In this document: positions 17,997 to 27,000 of the stretch, in pieces | Position numbering within the stretch: position 1 is the stretch's first letter | How the letters are laid out: the number at the start of each line of letters is the position of its first letter | Assembly (NCBI RefSeq): GCF_040719145.1 | Contig: NZ_JBFDUZ010000001.1 | Location: 3,162,001 to 3,226,000, forward strand | Length of the DNA stretch: 64,000 nt | Direction of reading: 5' to 3' | Source: Paenibacillus sp. JQZ6Y-1 | GTDB taxonomy: Bacteria > Bacillota > Bacilli > Paenibacillales > Paenibacillaceae | Notes under the pieces: model-generated | Seen by the model: only the letters and a program-made list of their open reading frames with translations | What the model was told of the DNA's origin: nothing | The model's database searches: none | Program-made: the position numbers and the translations under genes

Positions 17997-18737
17997 CTAT
18001 GAACAGCGCTTCTGCCGGATTTGTTCCAGTACATTTCCCATCGACTCGGTAATGATCAGATCGGCATGACGATCATGCGAGGTCGCCGATGCATTCAGTA
18101 ATACGGTATGATTTCCCCGGAAATAAGTCACGAAGCCTGCTGCTGGATATACGGTCAGCGAGGTTCCGCCGATGATTAGCAAATCCGCCTGCGCAATCGC
18201 TGCTACGGCTTGGCTAATCACATCAGAATCCAGCGATTCACCGTATAACACTACATCTGGACGAATGATGCCATGATCGAGCGGGCAACGCGGTACGCCT
18301 TCCTGCGCCAGTACATCGTCTAACGTATAGCCTCTGCCGCATGTCGTACAGGAATTGCGGTATACGGAGCCATGCAGCTCTAGCACATTGCGACTGCCTG
18401 CCTTCTGATGCAAGCCGTCAATATTTTGCGTAATGACTGCACTGAGCTTGCCTTCCTGCTCCAATTCTGCCAGTAGATGATGCACCGGATTAGGTGGCGC
18501 ATCTGGATGCAGCAGCTTTCCTCGATAAAAGTCAAAAAACAACTCTGGCTCCCGATCAAAAAATGGACGGCTCAGCATCTCTTCCGGTGAATATCCGCGC
18601 TGCCCATTTTCCTGATACAGTCCAGTCGCTGAACGAAAGTCAGGTATACCGCTCTCTGTTGATGTCCCTGCACCGCCGAAAAAGACGATACGCTCCGATT
18701 CCTCGATCCATTGTGCCAGCTGATCGATTTTATCCAT
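17997..18737 (-). CDS. cobB: NAD-dependent protein deacylase (sirtuin)
   Basis: Sir2-family enzyme that removes acyl groups from lysines using NAD+. The 246-residue product shows GGAGTSTESGIPDFRS (NAD-binding), TQNIDGLHQKAG and the catalytic histidine in LELHGSV, plus the second NAD motif IGGTSLTVYPAAGF. The zinc module has CTTC and then RCPLDHG where CPxCGG is usual, so the fourth cysteine is replaced and a nearby His or Asp may complete the site. CAGGAGGG precedes the ATG. Monocistronic between the reductase and the hydrolase genes. Confidence 0.93.
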   Translation of the reverse strand: MDKIDQLAQWIEESERIVFFGGAGTSTESGIPDFRSATGLYQENGQRGYSPEEMLSRPFFDREPELFFDFYRGKLLHPDAPPNPVHHLLAELEQEGKLSAVITQNIDGLHQKAGSRNVLELHGSVYRNSCTTCGRGYTLDDVLAQEGVPRCPLDHGIIRPDVVLYGESLDSDVISQAVAAIAQADLLIIGGTSLTVYPAAGFVTYFRGNHTVLLNASATSHDRHADLIITESMGNVLEQIRQKRCS

Positions 18738-18880
18738 ATCATTTCCCTCCTGCTCCTATTATCTTGTATACAGTGTACCATTGCTGCAGTCTGAAATGTA
18801 CGTTCTTGCTTCATATGGCTATAATTGCTCCATGTGGCTATAGATCGAAATGTAATTTCTTTTCACTATATTTACAATAC

Positions 18881-18922
18881 AAAAACAACGTTCCTGTCCA
18901 TCGTATGGATGATAGGGAACGC
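18881..18922 (-). terminator. Terminator after the alpha/beta hydrolase gene
   Basis: Minus-strand GCGTTCC / GGAACGT stem with an inner CATCCATACGATG hairpin, followed by TGTTTTTG, 67 bases past the hydrolase stop. Confidence 0.75.
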
Positions 18923-18988
18923 TGCTTATGATGTCGATTGGAGATGGATTTTGTTCAGATCGGAATATCCATTATGATGAATTGGAAC

Positions 18989-19822
18989 CTATTTTGAAGA
19001 TGTTTTGTCCTTTGCTGCTTCAATATCCTGCATCCAGCTGAGCAAGGCACTTGCAGTCTGTTTGAGTTGTTCATCTGCTGTAATTTGAGCAAATCCGTCT
19101 CCCTTTTGCTCCCCATAGCTACCAAATTGAGCATGGTTACCAGCTGGAATGTCGTAGTATATCGCGGTTGCTGGCAACATTTCACGAGCAGCCTGATATT
19201 TGCTCATATCAAGTACTTTATCGCTGGATGCCGTAATCGATATCACTGGCAAACCACTGTTCCCTAGGCTACCCTTTTCATCTGGATACGAAGCCAAGAA
19301 AAACACACCCGAGATGCGATCCACATGGCTGGCTGCATAACGTGAAGCGAATACGCCACCTAGTGAATGACCACCGATAATGAAGGTCTGATTGGGATTG
19401 CTATCCACTACAGCCTGCGCCGCATCAGGCTTGAAGAAGGCGAAGTTGAACGGCATTTTCATAATATAAACGGAATGTCCACTATTAGCCAAACGTTGTG
19501 CCAATAGACTATATGCTTCTGGCTTCACACGTGCGCCCGGGTAGAAAATAATGCTGTCTCCTGTAGGCTTGGCTGCGGCGAACTCGATCCAGTCATCCGA
19601 CTGTTTCACGGTCACACCTTTGTCTGTGGCATTGAGGGCTTGCTGTGCTTGTGTTGTCGGTTGATATGGAGTGAATACATACCATGCGGCTGCGCCACAT
19701 GCGATAACGAGTACAATCAATACAGCCAGCAAAATTTTGCCGATGGTACGAATACGACTGCCACCCCGTCTTCCACTGTTATACCCTCCGAGATAATTGT
19801 TACGCTTGCGTCTAAACATCAT
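18989..19822 (-). CDS. Membrane-anchored alpha/beta hydrolase
   Basis: A 277-residue protein with a basic N-terminus (RRKRNNYLGGYNSGRRGG), one transmembrane segment (about 28-48) and an extracytoplasmic alpha/beta-hydrolase domain. The nucleophile elbow is GGHSLGG, with a candidate catalytic Asp in SASSDKV and His in AGNHAQFG near the C-terminus. The fold resembles the PF12695-type hydrolase group; the substrate is unknown. Two adjacent ATGs compete for the start, and the second (19819) has better spacing from AAGGAG. Single-gene unit. Confidence 0.85.
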   Translation of the reverse strand: MMFRRKRNNYLGGYNSGRRGGSRIRTIGKILLAVLIVLVIACGAAAWYVFTPYQPTTQAQQALNATDKGVTVKQSDDWIEFAAAKPTGDSIIFYPGARVKPEAYSLLAQRLANSGHSVYIMKMPFNFAFFKPDAAQAVVDSNPNQTFIIGGHSLGGVFASRYAASHVDRISGVFFLASYPDEKGSLGNSGLPVISITASSDKVLDMSKYQAAREMLPATAIYYDIPAGNHAQFGSYGEQKGDGFAQITADEQLKQTASALLSWMQDIEAAKDKTSSK

Positions 19823-20229
19823 GCTCTCCTTCCATTGCTGTTTCCTCAGAACGACCGCATATTCATCTTCCTGTAAATAGAAAATCGTCGCTAGACCGCC
19901 TGCTATCCATACTCCTGTTCAACGCATACGTTGCGTTCCCATGGACAGTGAAACCTCATTGTAAAAATGGCTGCTGCATTCGCGTACCTTCGCTGATCTA
20001 CAGCTCTGTGCGATGCAAAACAGCCTGTCTCCCTGGCAGGACAACAGGCTGCTCGTATGTGTAGTATACCACTTTCGATATATACGAAGAAACTTTGCGT
20101 TAGAAAATCATCATTTTCGAGCTGGATCGTGTTGTGTCACGATCATGTAGCTCATCCTTTTATCAAGAAACAATAGCTACCGACAGATAGCTCATTTTGC
20201 TATGTTACACTGTGCAACATTTTGGCATA
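19823..20229. other. Geneless stretch between the hydrolase gene and eda
   Basis: A 407-base gap holding the eda terminator at 20016-20051. No credible ORF was found. The part next to 19823 should contain the hydrolase promoter, but I see no strong consensus. Confidence 0.6.
20016..20051 (-). terminator. Terminator after kdgK-eda
   Basis: CAGCCTGT / ACAGGCTG stem followed by TTTTGC on the minus strand, about 180 bases beyond the eda stop. Confidence 0.7.
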
Positions 20230-20895
20230 TTAGCCTTGCTTGGCTTCGCGATATACTTTCATATATTGCTCGGCTTTCTGACGCACGAGACTGAGATCGC
20301 CTGATTTGAGCGCATCAGTTGTCAAATCGGAACCAATCCCCACAGCAACAGCGCCGCCTTTGATCCATTCGCCCAGATTGTCCAGCGATACGCCACCAGT
20401 TGGCATAAAGTTCGCTTGCGGCATAGGACCCTTCAGCGTTTTGATAATGGATGGCTGATACAGATTGCCTGGGAATAGCTTCACAATATCTACGCCCAGC
20501 TCTAGCGCATGCTGTACGCCCTCTAATGTCGTTACGCCCGGCAGGACGGGAATGCGGTACAGGTTACAGATTTTCACGGTTTCGGGATTGAGCGATGGAC
20601 CAACTACAAATTCTGCTCCTGCCAAGATAGCTGCGCGTGCCGTTTGTGGCTCAAGTACCGTTCCTGCACCAATAATCGCAAAGTTGTCGGCAGTTTGTGA
20701 TTTCCAGCTATAGATACGGCTTAATTTCTCAATCGCTTGCAATGCGCCTGGTACGGTTAGCGTTACTTCGATCACCTTGATGCCGCCAGCGATGGCTTGC
20801 TCTGCCATTTTGAATACTTGATCGGCGGAATCGCCGCGTAGTACAGCGACCACTCCACTATCAATGATTTTTTGTAGGATTTGCAGTTTTTTCAT
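20230..20895 (-). CDS. eda: KDPG/KHG aldolase
   Basis: Cleaves 2-keto-3-deoxy-6-phosphogluconate to pyruvate and glyceraldehyde-3-phosphate, last step of hexuronate/pectin degradation and of the Entner-Doudoroff route. The ATG at 20895 (AGGGAG upstream) gives 221 residues, the usual size; the longer in-frame extension is not supported. Motifs: SGVVAVLRGDSADQV, KVIEVTLTVPGA with the catalytic Glu, GAGTVLEPQTARAAILAGAEFVVGP, and the Schiff-base lysine region DIVKLFPGN. Downstream of kdgK by 136 bases in the same direction, so the two make a kinase-aldolase pair. Confidence 0.94.
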   Translation of the reverse strand: MKKLQILQKIIDSGVVAVLRGDSADQVFKMAEQAIAGGIKVIEVTLTVPGALQAIEKLSRIYSWKSQTADNFAIIGAGTVLEPQTARAAILAGAEFVVGPSLNPETVKICNLYRIPVLPGVTTLEGVQHALELGVDIVKLFPGNLYQPSIIKTLKGPMPQANFMPTGGVSLDNLGEWIKGGAVAVGIGSDLTTDALKSGDLSLVRQKAEQYMKVYREAKQG

Positions 20896-21031
20896 GGTTA
20901 TACTCCCTTGATCAATTAGAATTTTTTTACAATATTCACGTGAACAAAATTGGAGAAAACAGAATGAGTTGGATTCCTGTAAAGTGGGTGAAGTTACACT
21001 TCGCACACTTTTGACGCTTGCTATGCACTTA

Positions 21032-21994
21032 TTAACGCTCGATATGCACTTTGTTATCTAGCTTCGCTTCTACTTGAGCGCGTGTTGGCAGTGCTTCCCA
21101 ATCGCCAACAGCCTGAATAACCATCGAGCCGTTCAGATTGCCCAGTCGCACCGCTTCTTCATTAGAATAGCCGCGCAGCAATCCAGTAATGAATCCAGCG
21201 CAAAATCCATCCCCCGCACCGACGGTGTCCAGCACTTGCTCCGCCTTGAAATACGGCACTTCCAGCGTACGCTCCGGTTCCACTACATAAGTCAGATCAG
21301 GTCCACCTTTGACGATACTGACTGCCTTCAACTGACGCAAACGGTCAAAAATCTGCTGCTGATCATCGGTCTCATATAACAGCGCCAATTCATCCAGCCC
21401 TGGCAAAAAGTAATCACAGCGCTCTGCCAATCCGAGCAGTACCGGGCGTGCTTCCTCCAGCGTCCACAGCTTCAGACGCAAATTCGGATCAAAGCAGACC
21501 GTTACGCCTGCGGCACTGGCAATATCCATCGCACGTCGCACGGTATCTAGCCCTGAACGACTAATCGCTGCCGTAATCCCAGTCACATGCAAAACACGCG
21601 CTCCCGCAATATACTGTTCATCCAGATGCTCCGGCTTCATATTGCTCGCTGCCGATAAACGACGATAATAATGCACCGATGCTTTGCCTGATACATTTTC
21701 ACGCAGCATCAGACCCGTTGGCTCACCATCTGCCAATTGCGAACGCGATACATCTACCCCTTCGCCGCGAATTGCTTTTTGAATCATCACACCGAGCGGA
21801 TCATTACCAAGTCGTCCGCACCAGCCGACCGTATGACCCAATCGGGCAATACCAATTGCCAGATTGCTCTCTGCTCCGCCAAATGATTTGCGCAGCTGGG
21901 CTGCATATTCCAGACCGCGTGAATCCTCGGCTGTTAGCAACCCCATGGATTCTCCAAAGGTTACAACTTCTGGATATCCCGTCTGATTGTTCAT
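21032..21994 (-). CDS. kdgK: 2-dehydro-3-deoxygluconokinase
   Basis: PfkB-family kinase that phosphorylates KDG to KDPG, the substrate of the adjacent aldolase. The 320-residue product has the N-terminal FGESMGLL, substrate-lid region GGAESNLAIGIARLG, and the PfkB signature DTVGAGDGFCAGFITG with the catalytic Asp. GGGAGGG precedes the ATG. First gene of the kdgK-eda unit. A possible cre box (CGCAACCGCTTTCT on the plus strand, 22059-22072) lies upstream, which would fit catabolite control. The hexuronate dehydratase genes feeding this pathway are not in the window. Confidence 0.92.
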   Translation of the reverse strand: MNNQTGYPEVVTFGESMGLLTAEDSRGLEYAAQLRKSFGGAESNLAIGIARLGHTVGWCGRLGNDPLGVMIQKAIRGEGVDVSRSQLADGEPTGLMLRENVSGKASVHYYRRLSAASNMKPEHLDEQYIAGARVLHVTGITAAISRSGLDTVRRAMDIASAAGVTVCFDPNLRLKLWTLEEARPVLLGLAERCDYFLPGLDELALLYETDDQQQIFDRLRQLKAVSIVKGGPDLTYVVEPERTLEVPYFKAEQVLDTVGAGDGFCAGFITGLLRGYSNEEAVRLGNLNGSMVIQAVGDWEALPTRAQVEAKLDNKVHIER

Positions 21995-22210
21995 GTTTTA
22001 CCCTCCCGATTCAGGCATTTGCGGTACAAGCATATGTAACAGTTACACTGTATATTTTCGCAACCGCTTTCTTTATTGTCAATCATACGAATGGATCGCA
22101 CTCCTTCTAATGTAAATGAAACCATTTTTCTTGGTTGTGAATTCAGTCACAACAATTGTATCATCCTGTTTTCATATGAAAATAAGTGCTGAAAAACACC
22201 AAAATTATAT

Positions 22211-22274
22211 GTTTAAACAAATGCCAGGTGGATAAATTAGGTAATTTTCGTTTCAGTCGATAATCATCGGGTAA
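22211..22274 (+). promoter_or_regulatory. Two SigB-like promoters in tandem
   Basis: GTTTAA (22211-22216), 13 bases, GGATAA (22230-22235) and GTTTCA (22250-22255), 13 bases, GGGTAA (22269-22274) both resemble the SigB pattern GTTTAA-N12-14-GGGTAT. They precede the KGG stress-protein gene by 70-110 bases. Confidence 0.6.
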
Positions 22275-22342
22275 TTAATGAGCAACTACAAATAGTTGGT
22301 AACACGTTTCATGTTTATTAATCTGACAGGAGTGATATTGTT

Positions 22343-22591
22343 ATGGCAAACAACAAGAGCAATGGCAAAATGACCCGCGAGGAAGCCGGGCGTATGGGCG
22401 GTCAAGCCACATCCCGTAAACATAGCAAAGAATTCTACCAGCAGATCGGTAAAAAAGGTGGTCAAGCCACTTCTCGTAACCACGACAAAGAATTCTATCA
22501 AGAGATTGGACGCAAAGGCGGCGAAGCGACATCGGAAACGCATGATCGCGACTTTTATAAAGAAATTGGACGTAAGGGCGGAAGCAAGTAA
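22343..22591 (+). CDS. Small KGG-repeat stress protein
   Basis: An 82-residue, hydrophilic, probably disordered protein made of about four copies of a ~20-residue unit (GxxGGQATSxxHxKEFYQxIG). This is the KGG/stress-induced-protein repeat seen in B. subtilis GsiB and related hydrophilins. No cysteine, no membrane segment, cytoplasmic. Family members accumulate in general stress, starvation or desiccation and are thought to protect proteins. It has a spaced ribosome site (CAGGAGTGATATTGTT before ATG), two upstream SigB-like promoters and its own terminator. Confidence 0.93.
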   Translation: MANNKSNGKMTREEAGRMGGQATSRKHSKEFYQQIGKKGGQATSRNHDKEFYQEIGRKGGEATSETHDRDFYKEIGRKGGSK

Positions 22592-22728
22592 TGAATGTCG
22601 GTATAAAGCCGACTTACTTGCATGCAGATAACCTAGGTGACATTACAAGCGTATTGAGCAATTAGCAAATGCAGTCGGTCAAACGCACCGATGCAGGTCA
22701 CTCATCGGAAGGCATATCGCCTGTTTTG

Positions 22729-22781
22729 CAACGCCAACGTCACACCGAATTGTAATCAGGTGTGACGCTGGCGTTGTTTAT
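22729..22781 (+). terminator. Terminator after the KGG gene
   Basis: An 18-bp stem with one mismatch (CAACGCCAACGTCACACC and its partner at 22759-22776) and a 12-base loop, followed by TTTAT. Confidence 0.85.
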
Positions 22782-22971
22782 ATTATGGAAATATTATGAA
22801 GATCTACTGCAATTCCTTATAACTTCACATCAGCTTACTAAGCGAATGGAACAGCCCTCTTTTCATGAAACATATACCGGATCATTCGCTCATGATCTCT
22901 GGACCATTTTCCACCTTATGTAAATACAGGTAAATACATACTACGATAACCAAATTGCTAGGCAGACCACT

Positions 22972-23003
22972 TTGTGCTATGTACAAAAAAGGTCTGCTTT
23001 TTT
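22972..23003 (+). terminator. Orphan terminator or attenuator upstream of ilvD
   Basis: GCAGACC / GGTCTGC stem followed by six T residues. It lies 190 bases after the KGG terminator and 270 bases before ilvD, with no ORF between them, so it either attenuates ilvD or ends a small RNA. No T-box motif is visible in the region 22782-23276. Confidence 0.65.
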
Positions 23004-23276
23004 GTATTCTTTTTCTCCGTAAATTACATAATATAAGCTGGCAAAAAGCTAACACATATGATAGACTCTATTAAAAACTTTTGTGTAATATCCGCTTAAT
23101 TGCGCTTGCTTTGCACATATTGGTCCGTATGGGTTCATGTCATTATTGTATGTTTTCATTCTTTCCGTATGTTCATATGCTATATTATGCATTGCTTTTT
23201 CAGCTTCTGACTTTGCCATTCAACCGCGCTAAAGTAAAGAAGTTACTATTATATATCTTGGGGGGAAACCGACACC

Positions 23277-24974
23277 ATGGCAGCTAACACAAAACAGAAA
23301 ATGCGTTCGGACATGATCAAAAAAGGATTCGATCGCGCACCGCACCGCAGTCTGCTCCGTGCAGCAGGCGTAAAGGAAGAAGATTTTGGCAAGCCGTTTA
23401 TCGCTGTATGTAATTCCTACATCGACATCGTTCCGGGTCATGTGCATCTGCAGGAGTTCGGTAAAATTGTTAAAGAAGCCATCCGCGAAGCAGGCGGCGT
23501 ACCATTTGAATTCAATACAATTGGCGTGGACGACGGCATCGCTATGGGACATATCGGTATGCGTTATTCCCTGCCAAGTCGCGAGATCATTGCGGATTCT
23601 CTGGAAACCGTTGTATCCGCGCACTGGTTCGACGGTATGGTCTGCATCCCGAACTGTGACAAAATCACACCGGGTATGATGATGGGCGCTCTGCGCGTAA
23701 ACATCCCGACTGTATTTGTCAGCGGTGGTCCGATGAAAGCCGGTAAAGACAGCACAGGTCGTTCGATCTCTCTGACTTCTGTATTTGAAGGCGTTGGTGC
23801 TTATCAAGCGGGTAAAATCGATGATAAGAGCTTGCTGGAACTTGAACAATTTGGTTGTCCAACTTGTGGATCATGTTCCGGTATGTTTACGGCTAACTCC
23901 ATGAACTGTCTGGCTGAAGCACTCGGTCTGGCACTGCCAGGTAACGGCACCATTCTGGCTGTATCGCCAGAGCGTCGTGACTTTGTTAGACAATCCGCCA
24001 CCCAACTGATGGAACTGATCAAGCTGGATCTGAAACCACGCGATATCGTAACTGAAAAAGCAATCGACAATGCGTTTGCACTGGATATGGCTATGGGCGG
24101 TTCTACCAATACCGTTCTGCATACACTGGCACTGGCACACGAAGCAGAGATCAATTATCCGATCGAACGCATCAACGAAGTTGCCAACCGTGTACCGCAT
24201 CTGGCAAAACTGGCTCCTGCTTCCGACTGGCATATCGAGGATGTGCATCTGGCAGGTGGCGTAAGCGCCGTGTTGAACGAGCTACTGAAAAAGCCAGGCG
24301 CTCTGCATGATGACTGTATTACCGTAACCGGTAAAACACTTCGCGAAAACGTAGAGGGTCAAGAAATCCAGAACCATGAAGTTATTCATGCACTGGAAAA
24401 TCCACACTCCGAACGCGGTGGTCTGGCTGTCCTGTTCGGTAACCTTGCTCCTGAAGGCTCGATCATCAAAGTCGGTGCGGTTGACGCTTCGGTTGGTGGC
24501 TACCACAAAGGTCCTGCTATCTGCTTCGACTCTCAAGATGATGCGCTGTACGGCATCGCTAATGGTCACGTCAAAGAAGGTCATGTTGTCGTGATCCGTT
24601 ATGAAGGTCCAAAAGGCGGACCGGGTATGCCGGAAATGCTGGCTCCAACCTCGCAAATCGTTGGTATGGGTCTTGGCGCCAAAGTCGGTCTGCTGACAGA
24701 CGGTCGTTTCTCCGGTGCATCTCGCGGGATCAGTATCGGTCACGTATCCCCAGAAGCAGCAGAAGGCGGTCCAATCGCTTTCGTACACGATGGCGACATC
24801 ATCGAGCTTGATTTGAACGAGCGCAAAATCACGCTGCATGTTAGCGACGAGGAATTGGAAGAGCGTCGTAAAAACGAATGGAAAGAGTTCGAGCCAAAAG
24901 TAAAAACTGGCTACCTCGCCCGTTATTCCAAACTCGTAACCAACGCCAGCATGGGCGGTATCATGAAAATCTAA
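23277..24974 (+). CDS. ilvD: Dihydroxy-acid dehydratase
   Basis: Dehydrates 2,3-dihydroxy-isovalerate and -methylvalerate in valine, isoleucine and leucine synthesis. The 565-residue product has the iron-sulfur cysteines in NCDKITPGM and [16 protein letters not shown], the GSTNTVLH motif, and the C-terminal [29 protein letters not shown] follows a run of six G's with normal spacing. It stands alone rather than in an ilv-leu operon, with a 270-base leader after an orphan terminator and its own strong terminator. Confidence 0.97.
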   Translation: MAANTKQKMRSDMIKKGFDRAPHRSLLRAAGVKEEDFGKPFIAVCNSYIDIVPGHVHLQEFGKIVKEAIREAGGVPFEFNTIGVDDGIAMGHIGMRYSLPSREIIADSLETVVSAHWFDGMVCIPNCDKITPGMMMGALRVNIPTVFVSGGPMKAGKDSTGRSISLTSVFEGVGAYQAGKIDDKSLLELEQFGCPTCGSCSGMFTANSMNCLAEALGLALPGNGTILAVSPERRDFVRQSATQLMELIKLDLKPRDIVTEKAIDNAFALDMAMGGSTNTVLHTLALAHEAEINYPIERINEVANRVPHLAKLAPASDWHIEDVHLAGGVSAVLNELLKKPGALHDDCITVTGKTLRENVEGQEIQNHEVIHALENPHSERGGLAVLFGNLAPEGSIIKVGAVDASVGGYHKGPAICFDSQDDALYGIANGHVKEGHVVVIRYEGPKGGPGMPEMLAPTSQIVGMGLGAKVGLLTDGRFSGASRGISIGHVSPEAAEGGPIAFVHDGDIIELDLNERKITLHVSDEELEERRKNEWKEFEPKVKTGYLARYSKLVTNASMGGIMKI

Positions 24975-25108
24975 TCTTCCTGCGCGGAAGAATGGATATA
25001 TAGACTCTGAGTGTGTAGGGTAATCACTAGATCATATGAGTACCATGCAATCACAAAATGAATAGTAGGTCAGATTCATACTCATGAAAATGACCTAACT
25101 ATGCAGAA

Positions 25109-25157
25109 TAAAAGCCCGCCTACCGTATAGATTTCATATGGTAGGCGGGCTTTTTTA
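25109..25157 (+). terminator. Terminator after ilvD
   Basis: AAAAGCCCGCCTACC and its exact complement around a 14-base loop, with T residues after and A residues before. It can serve ilvD and also the convergent deacetylase gene. Confidence 0.92.
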
Positions 25158-25228
25158 TACGAAAATGAATCGTCAAAAATGGTAAGGCTCTTGCTCTTGC
25201 GTTCTTACCCTTGCACTTTTGCTAGTGT

Positions 25229-26659
25229 CTATCCATTATGGGCATTTGCCGCAGCAACTACCGCACTATCTGACACCAATACAACTTCTGTTTCAGGGAT
25301 CGGAGGTACAGGTACAGCATATCGTTTCAGAAACGCATCAGTCGAGCATAGCATGATCTTCGGCACTAACTGGCTGGACTGTTCTTTTAGTCGTAGACTC
25401 CCAGATGGATGAATTACCGCTAATAGCAGTTTGAGATACAACCGTGTACTCCACGCAAACCAACCGGATGGCAGATCATGAATGGTAAAGCCGAATTTTT
25501 CCGGTCCCCGATGAATCATGCTCACTCCGTACAGTGCTTTAGCATGTTGCAGCTCTGGCTGTTCCTGAATGCACGTAGCAAGTTGTGGAAAATCCTTTTT
25601 CGCTGACTGGATGAGCAGAATTGCTAGCTGCATCATCGAACGCGAACGAGACGTTACTTGCAGCAACTGTTGGTTATCCAAATGTAATTCGATAATCAGA
25701 TCACCTTTATTCAGCATCGTGCCATTATCCAGCTTCAGCGGCTTACCTTGATATGCACGCAGTCGGTAATGAAATATGCTATTCGGATGAGAATGCTGAA
25801 GCTGAAACACCCAACGAAACAGCTGTTCCCAGCGCAGCCATAGGCGAATCAGCAGTCGCTTGAATGGAGAAATCAGCGTACCTAGCGGTGCTATACGCTG
25901 TCTGGCTGTGTCATTGTTTGGAACTTGTGTCTGATTACGCATCTGTCTGGACATATAGGTGCTGCCCTCCATCAGTTCTCCAATGGTGACCGATTGTAAA
26001 CCGCGCTGCTGTGCTTCCTGTAACACGACTTCCAATGCTGCTAGCATCTCGGCAGGTGCATTGCGATCAGCACCCCATGTGTTGCCACAATCGTGTAGCA
26101 GCATGATCTCACCACCGCGTAGCTTGCGCAGCATACGAGCTGCCAGCCGCTGCCGACCGACGCGCTTACGCCAGTCACCAAATAGCGAAGACCAGAGTAC
26201 AATATCGTACTGACTTTTTTTGGACAAATCGTATTGGTTCACAATGCCCCATGGCGGACGGTAATAGATCGGACGCGTGCCAGTGATTTGATGAATCACC
26301 TTTTGCGTCATATCTATTTGCCGCCGTACTGCTGCTGGTGACATCAGCCAGTTGGCTTTATGAATATAGTTATGAATGCCGATCTGATGCCCTTCGTCAT
26401 GAATCCGGCGCAATACATCTGGATGCTGCTCGGCATGTCGACCAACTACAAAAAATGTCGCGCGTGCGTTGTATTGTTTTAGTATATCGAGCAATAACGG
26501 CGTATACATGGGATCGGGACCATCGTCGAATGTAAGTGCAAATTGGGTATCACTATTGCCCCGACGAAATACTCGATACCCGAACAGCCGACTCACCAGA
26601 CCGGGAATAAATGCGTAAAACGAACCTATGTAAAGCAGCCACAAAAATAATTGTTCCAT
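25229..26659 (-). CDS. NodB-type polysaccharide deacetylase with C-terminal extension
   Basis: The ATG at 26659 (AAAGGAG upstream) gives 476 residues. An N-terminal hydrophobic helix (about 3-22) is followed by a NodB deacetylase domain (about 35-230): FDDGPDP with the metal and catalytic Asp, HxxxH in HNYIHKAN, YYRPPWG, and LLHDCG near its end. The deacetylase is therefore probably membrane-anchored and acts on peptidoglycan or another wall glycan. The last ~190 residues form a separate alpha/beta region with DLIIELHLDNQQLL and FGFTIHDLPSG, resembling a YkoP-like domain. Single gene, convergent with ilvD. Confidence 0.88.
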   Translation of the reverse strand: MEQLFLWLLYIGSFYAFIPGLVSRLFGYRVFRRGNSDTQFALTFDDGPDPMYTPLLLDILKQYNARATFFVVGRHAEQHPDVLRRIHDEGHQIGIHNYIHKANWLMSPAAVRRQIDMTQKVIHQITGTRPIYYRPPWGIVNQYDLSKKSQYDIVLWSSLFGDWRKRVGRQRLAARMLRKLRGGEIMLLHDCGNTWGADRNAPAEMLAALEVVLQEAQQRGLQSVTIGELMEGSTYMSRQMRNQTQVPNNDTARQRIAPLGTLISPFKRLLIRLWLRWEQLFRWVFQLQHSHPNSIFHYRLRAYQGKPLKLDNGTMLNKGDLIIELHLDNQQLLQVTSRSRSMMQLAILLIQSAKKDFPQLATCIQEQPELQHAKALYGVSMIHRGPEKFGFTIHDLPSGWFAWSTRLYLKLLLAVIHPSGSLRLKEQSSQLVPKIMLCSTDAFLKRYAVPVPPIPETEVVLVSDSAVVAAANAHNG

Positions 26660-27000
26660 AACTAGCTCCTTTCGACACCTGATCCAGCGTAACATGCTAG
26701 AGCAGTCTCCATTGCGGTGGTTAGCAGACGATTGGAATTCATAGCGGTTGACAATATACTTGTGTAGTAGAATCATGCTGTGGTCTGATTGGCTTTTGCG
26801 TCCATTGCATCTATACTATTTTAGCATACGGCAAAATGGTAGTTGTAACAGCGGACTTTACAATAAAGACAGATATGCTATTCTGCTTATGAATCTGTAG
26901 TTGTTGATTGGCTTGCTGTTACATAATGATATACCTGCTTGCTATCTGCTGTTATATTACATGTTATTCATTTCAAGCTGTAGAAGGAGTTTGTATCGTT
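26660..27000. other. Divergent intergenic region
   Basis: The 341-base region separates the minus-strand deacetylase from the plus-strand AI-2E permease and should hold both promoters. No operator, riboswitch or further ORF stands out. An upstream in-frame extension of the permease ORF (from 26908) has no ribosome site. Confidence 0.5.

Noticed and set aside
22286-22543. Minus-strand ORF opposite the KGG gene
   Set aside because: Its apparent internal repeats simply mirror the KGG repeats on the plus strand.
22343-22591. Possible CRISPR-like direct repeats
   Set aside because: The ~60-base periodicity is the KGG protein repeat inside a coding sequence, with no spacers or leader. No CRISPR array was seen elsewhere.
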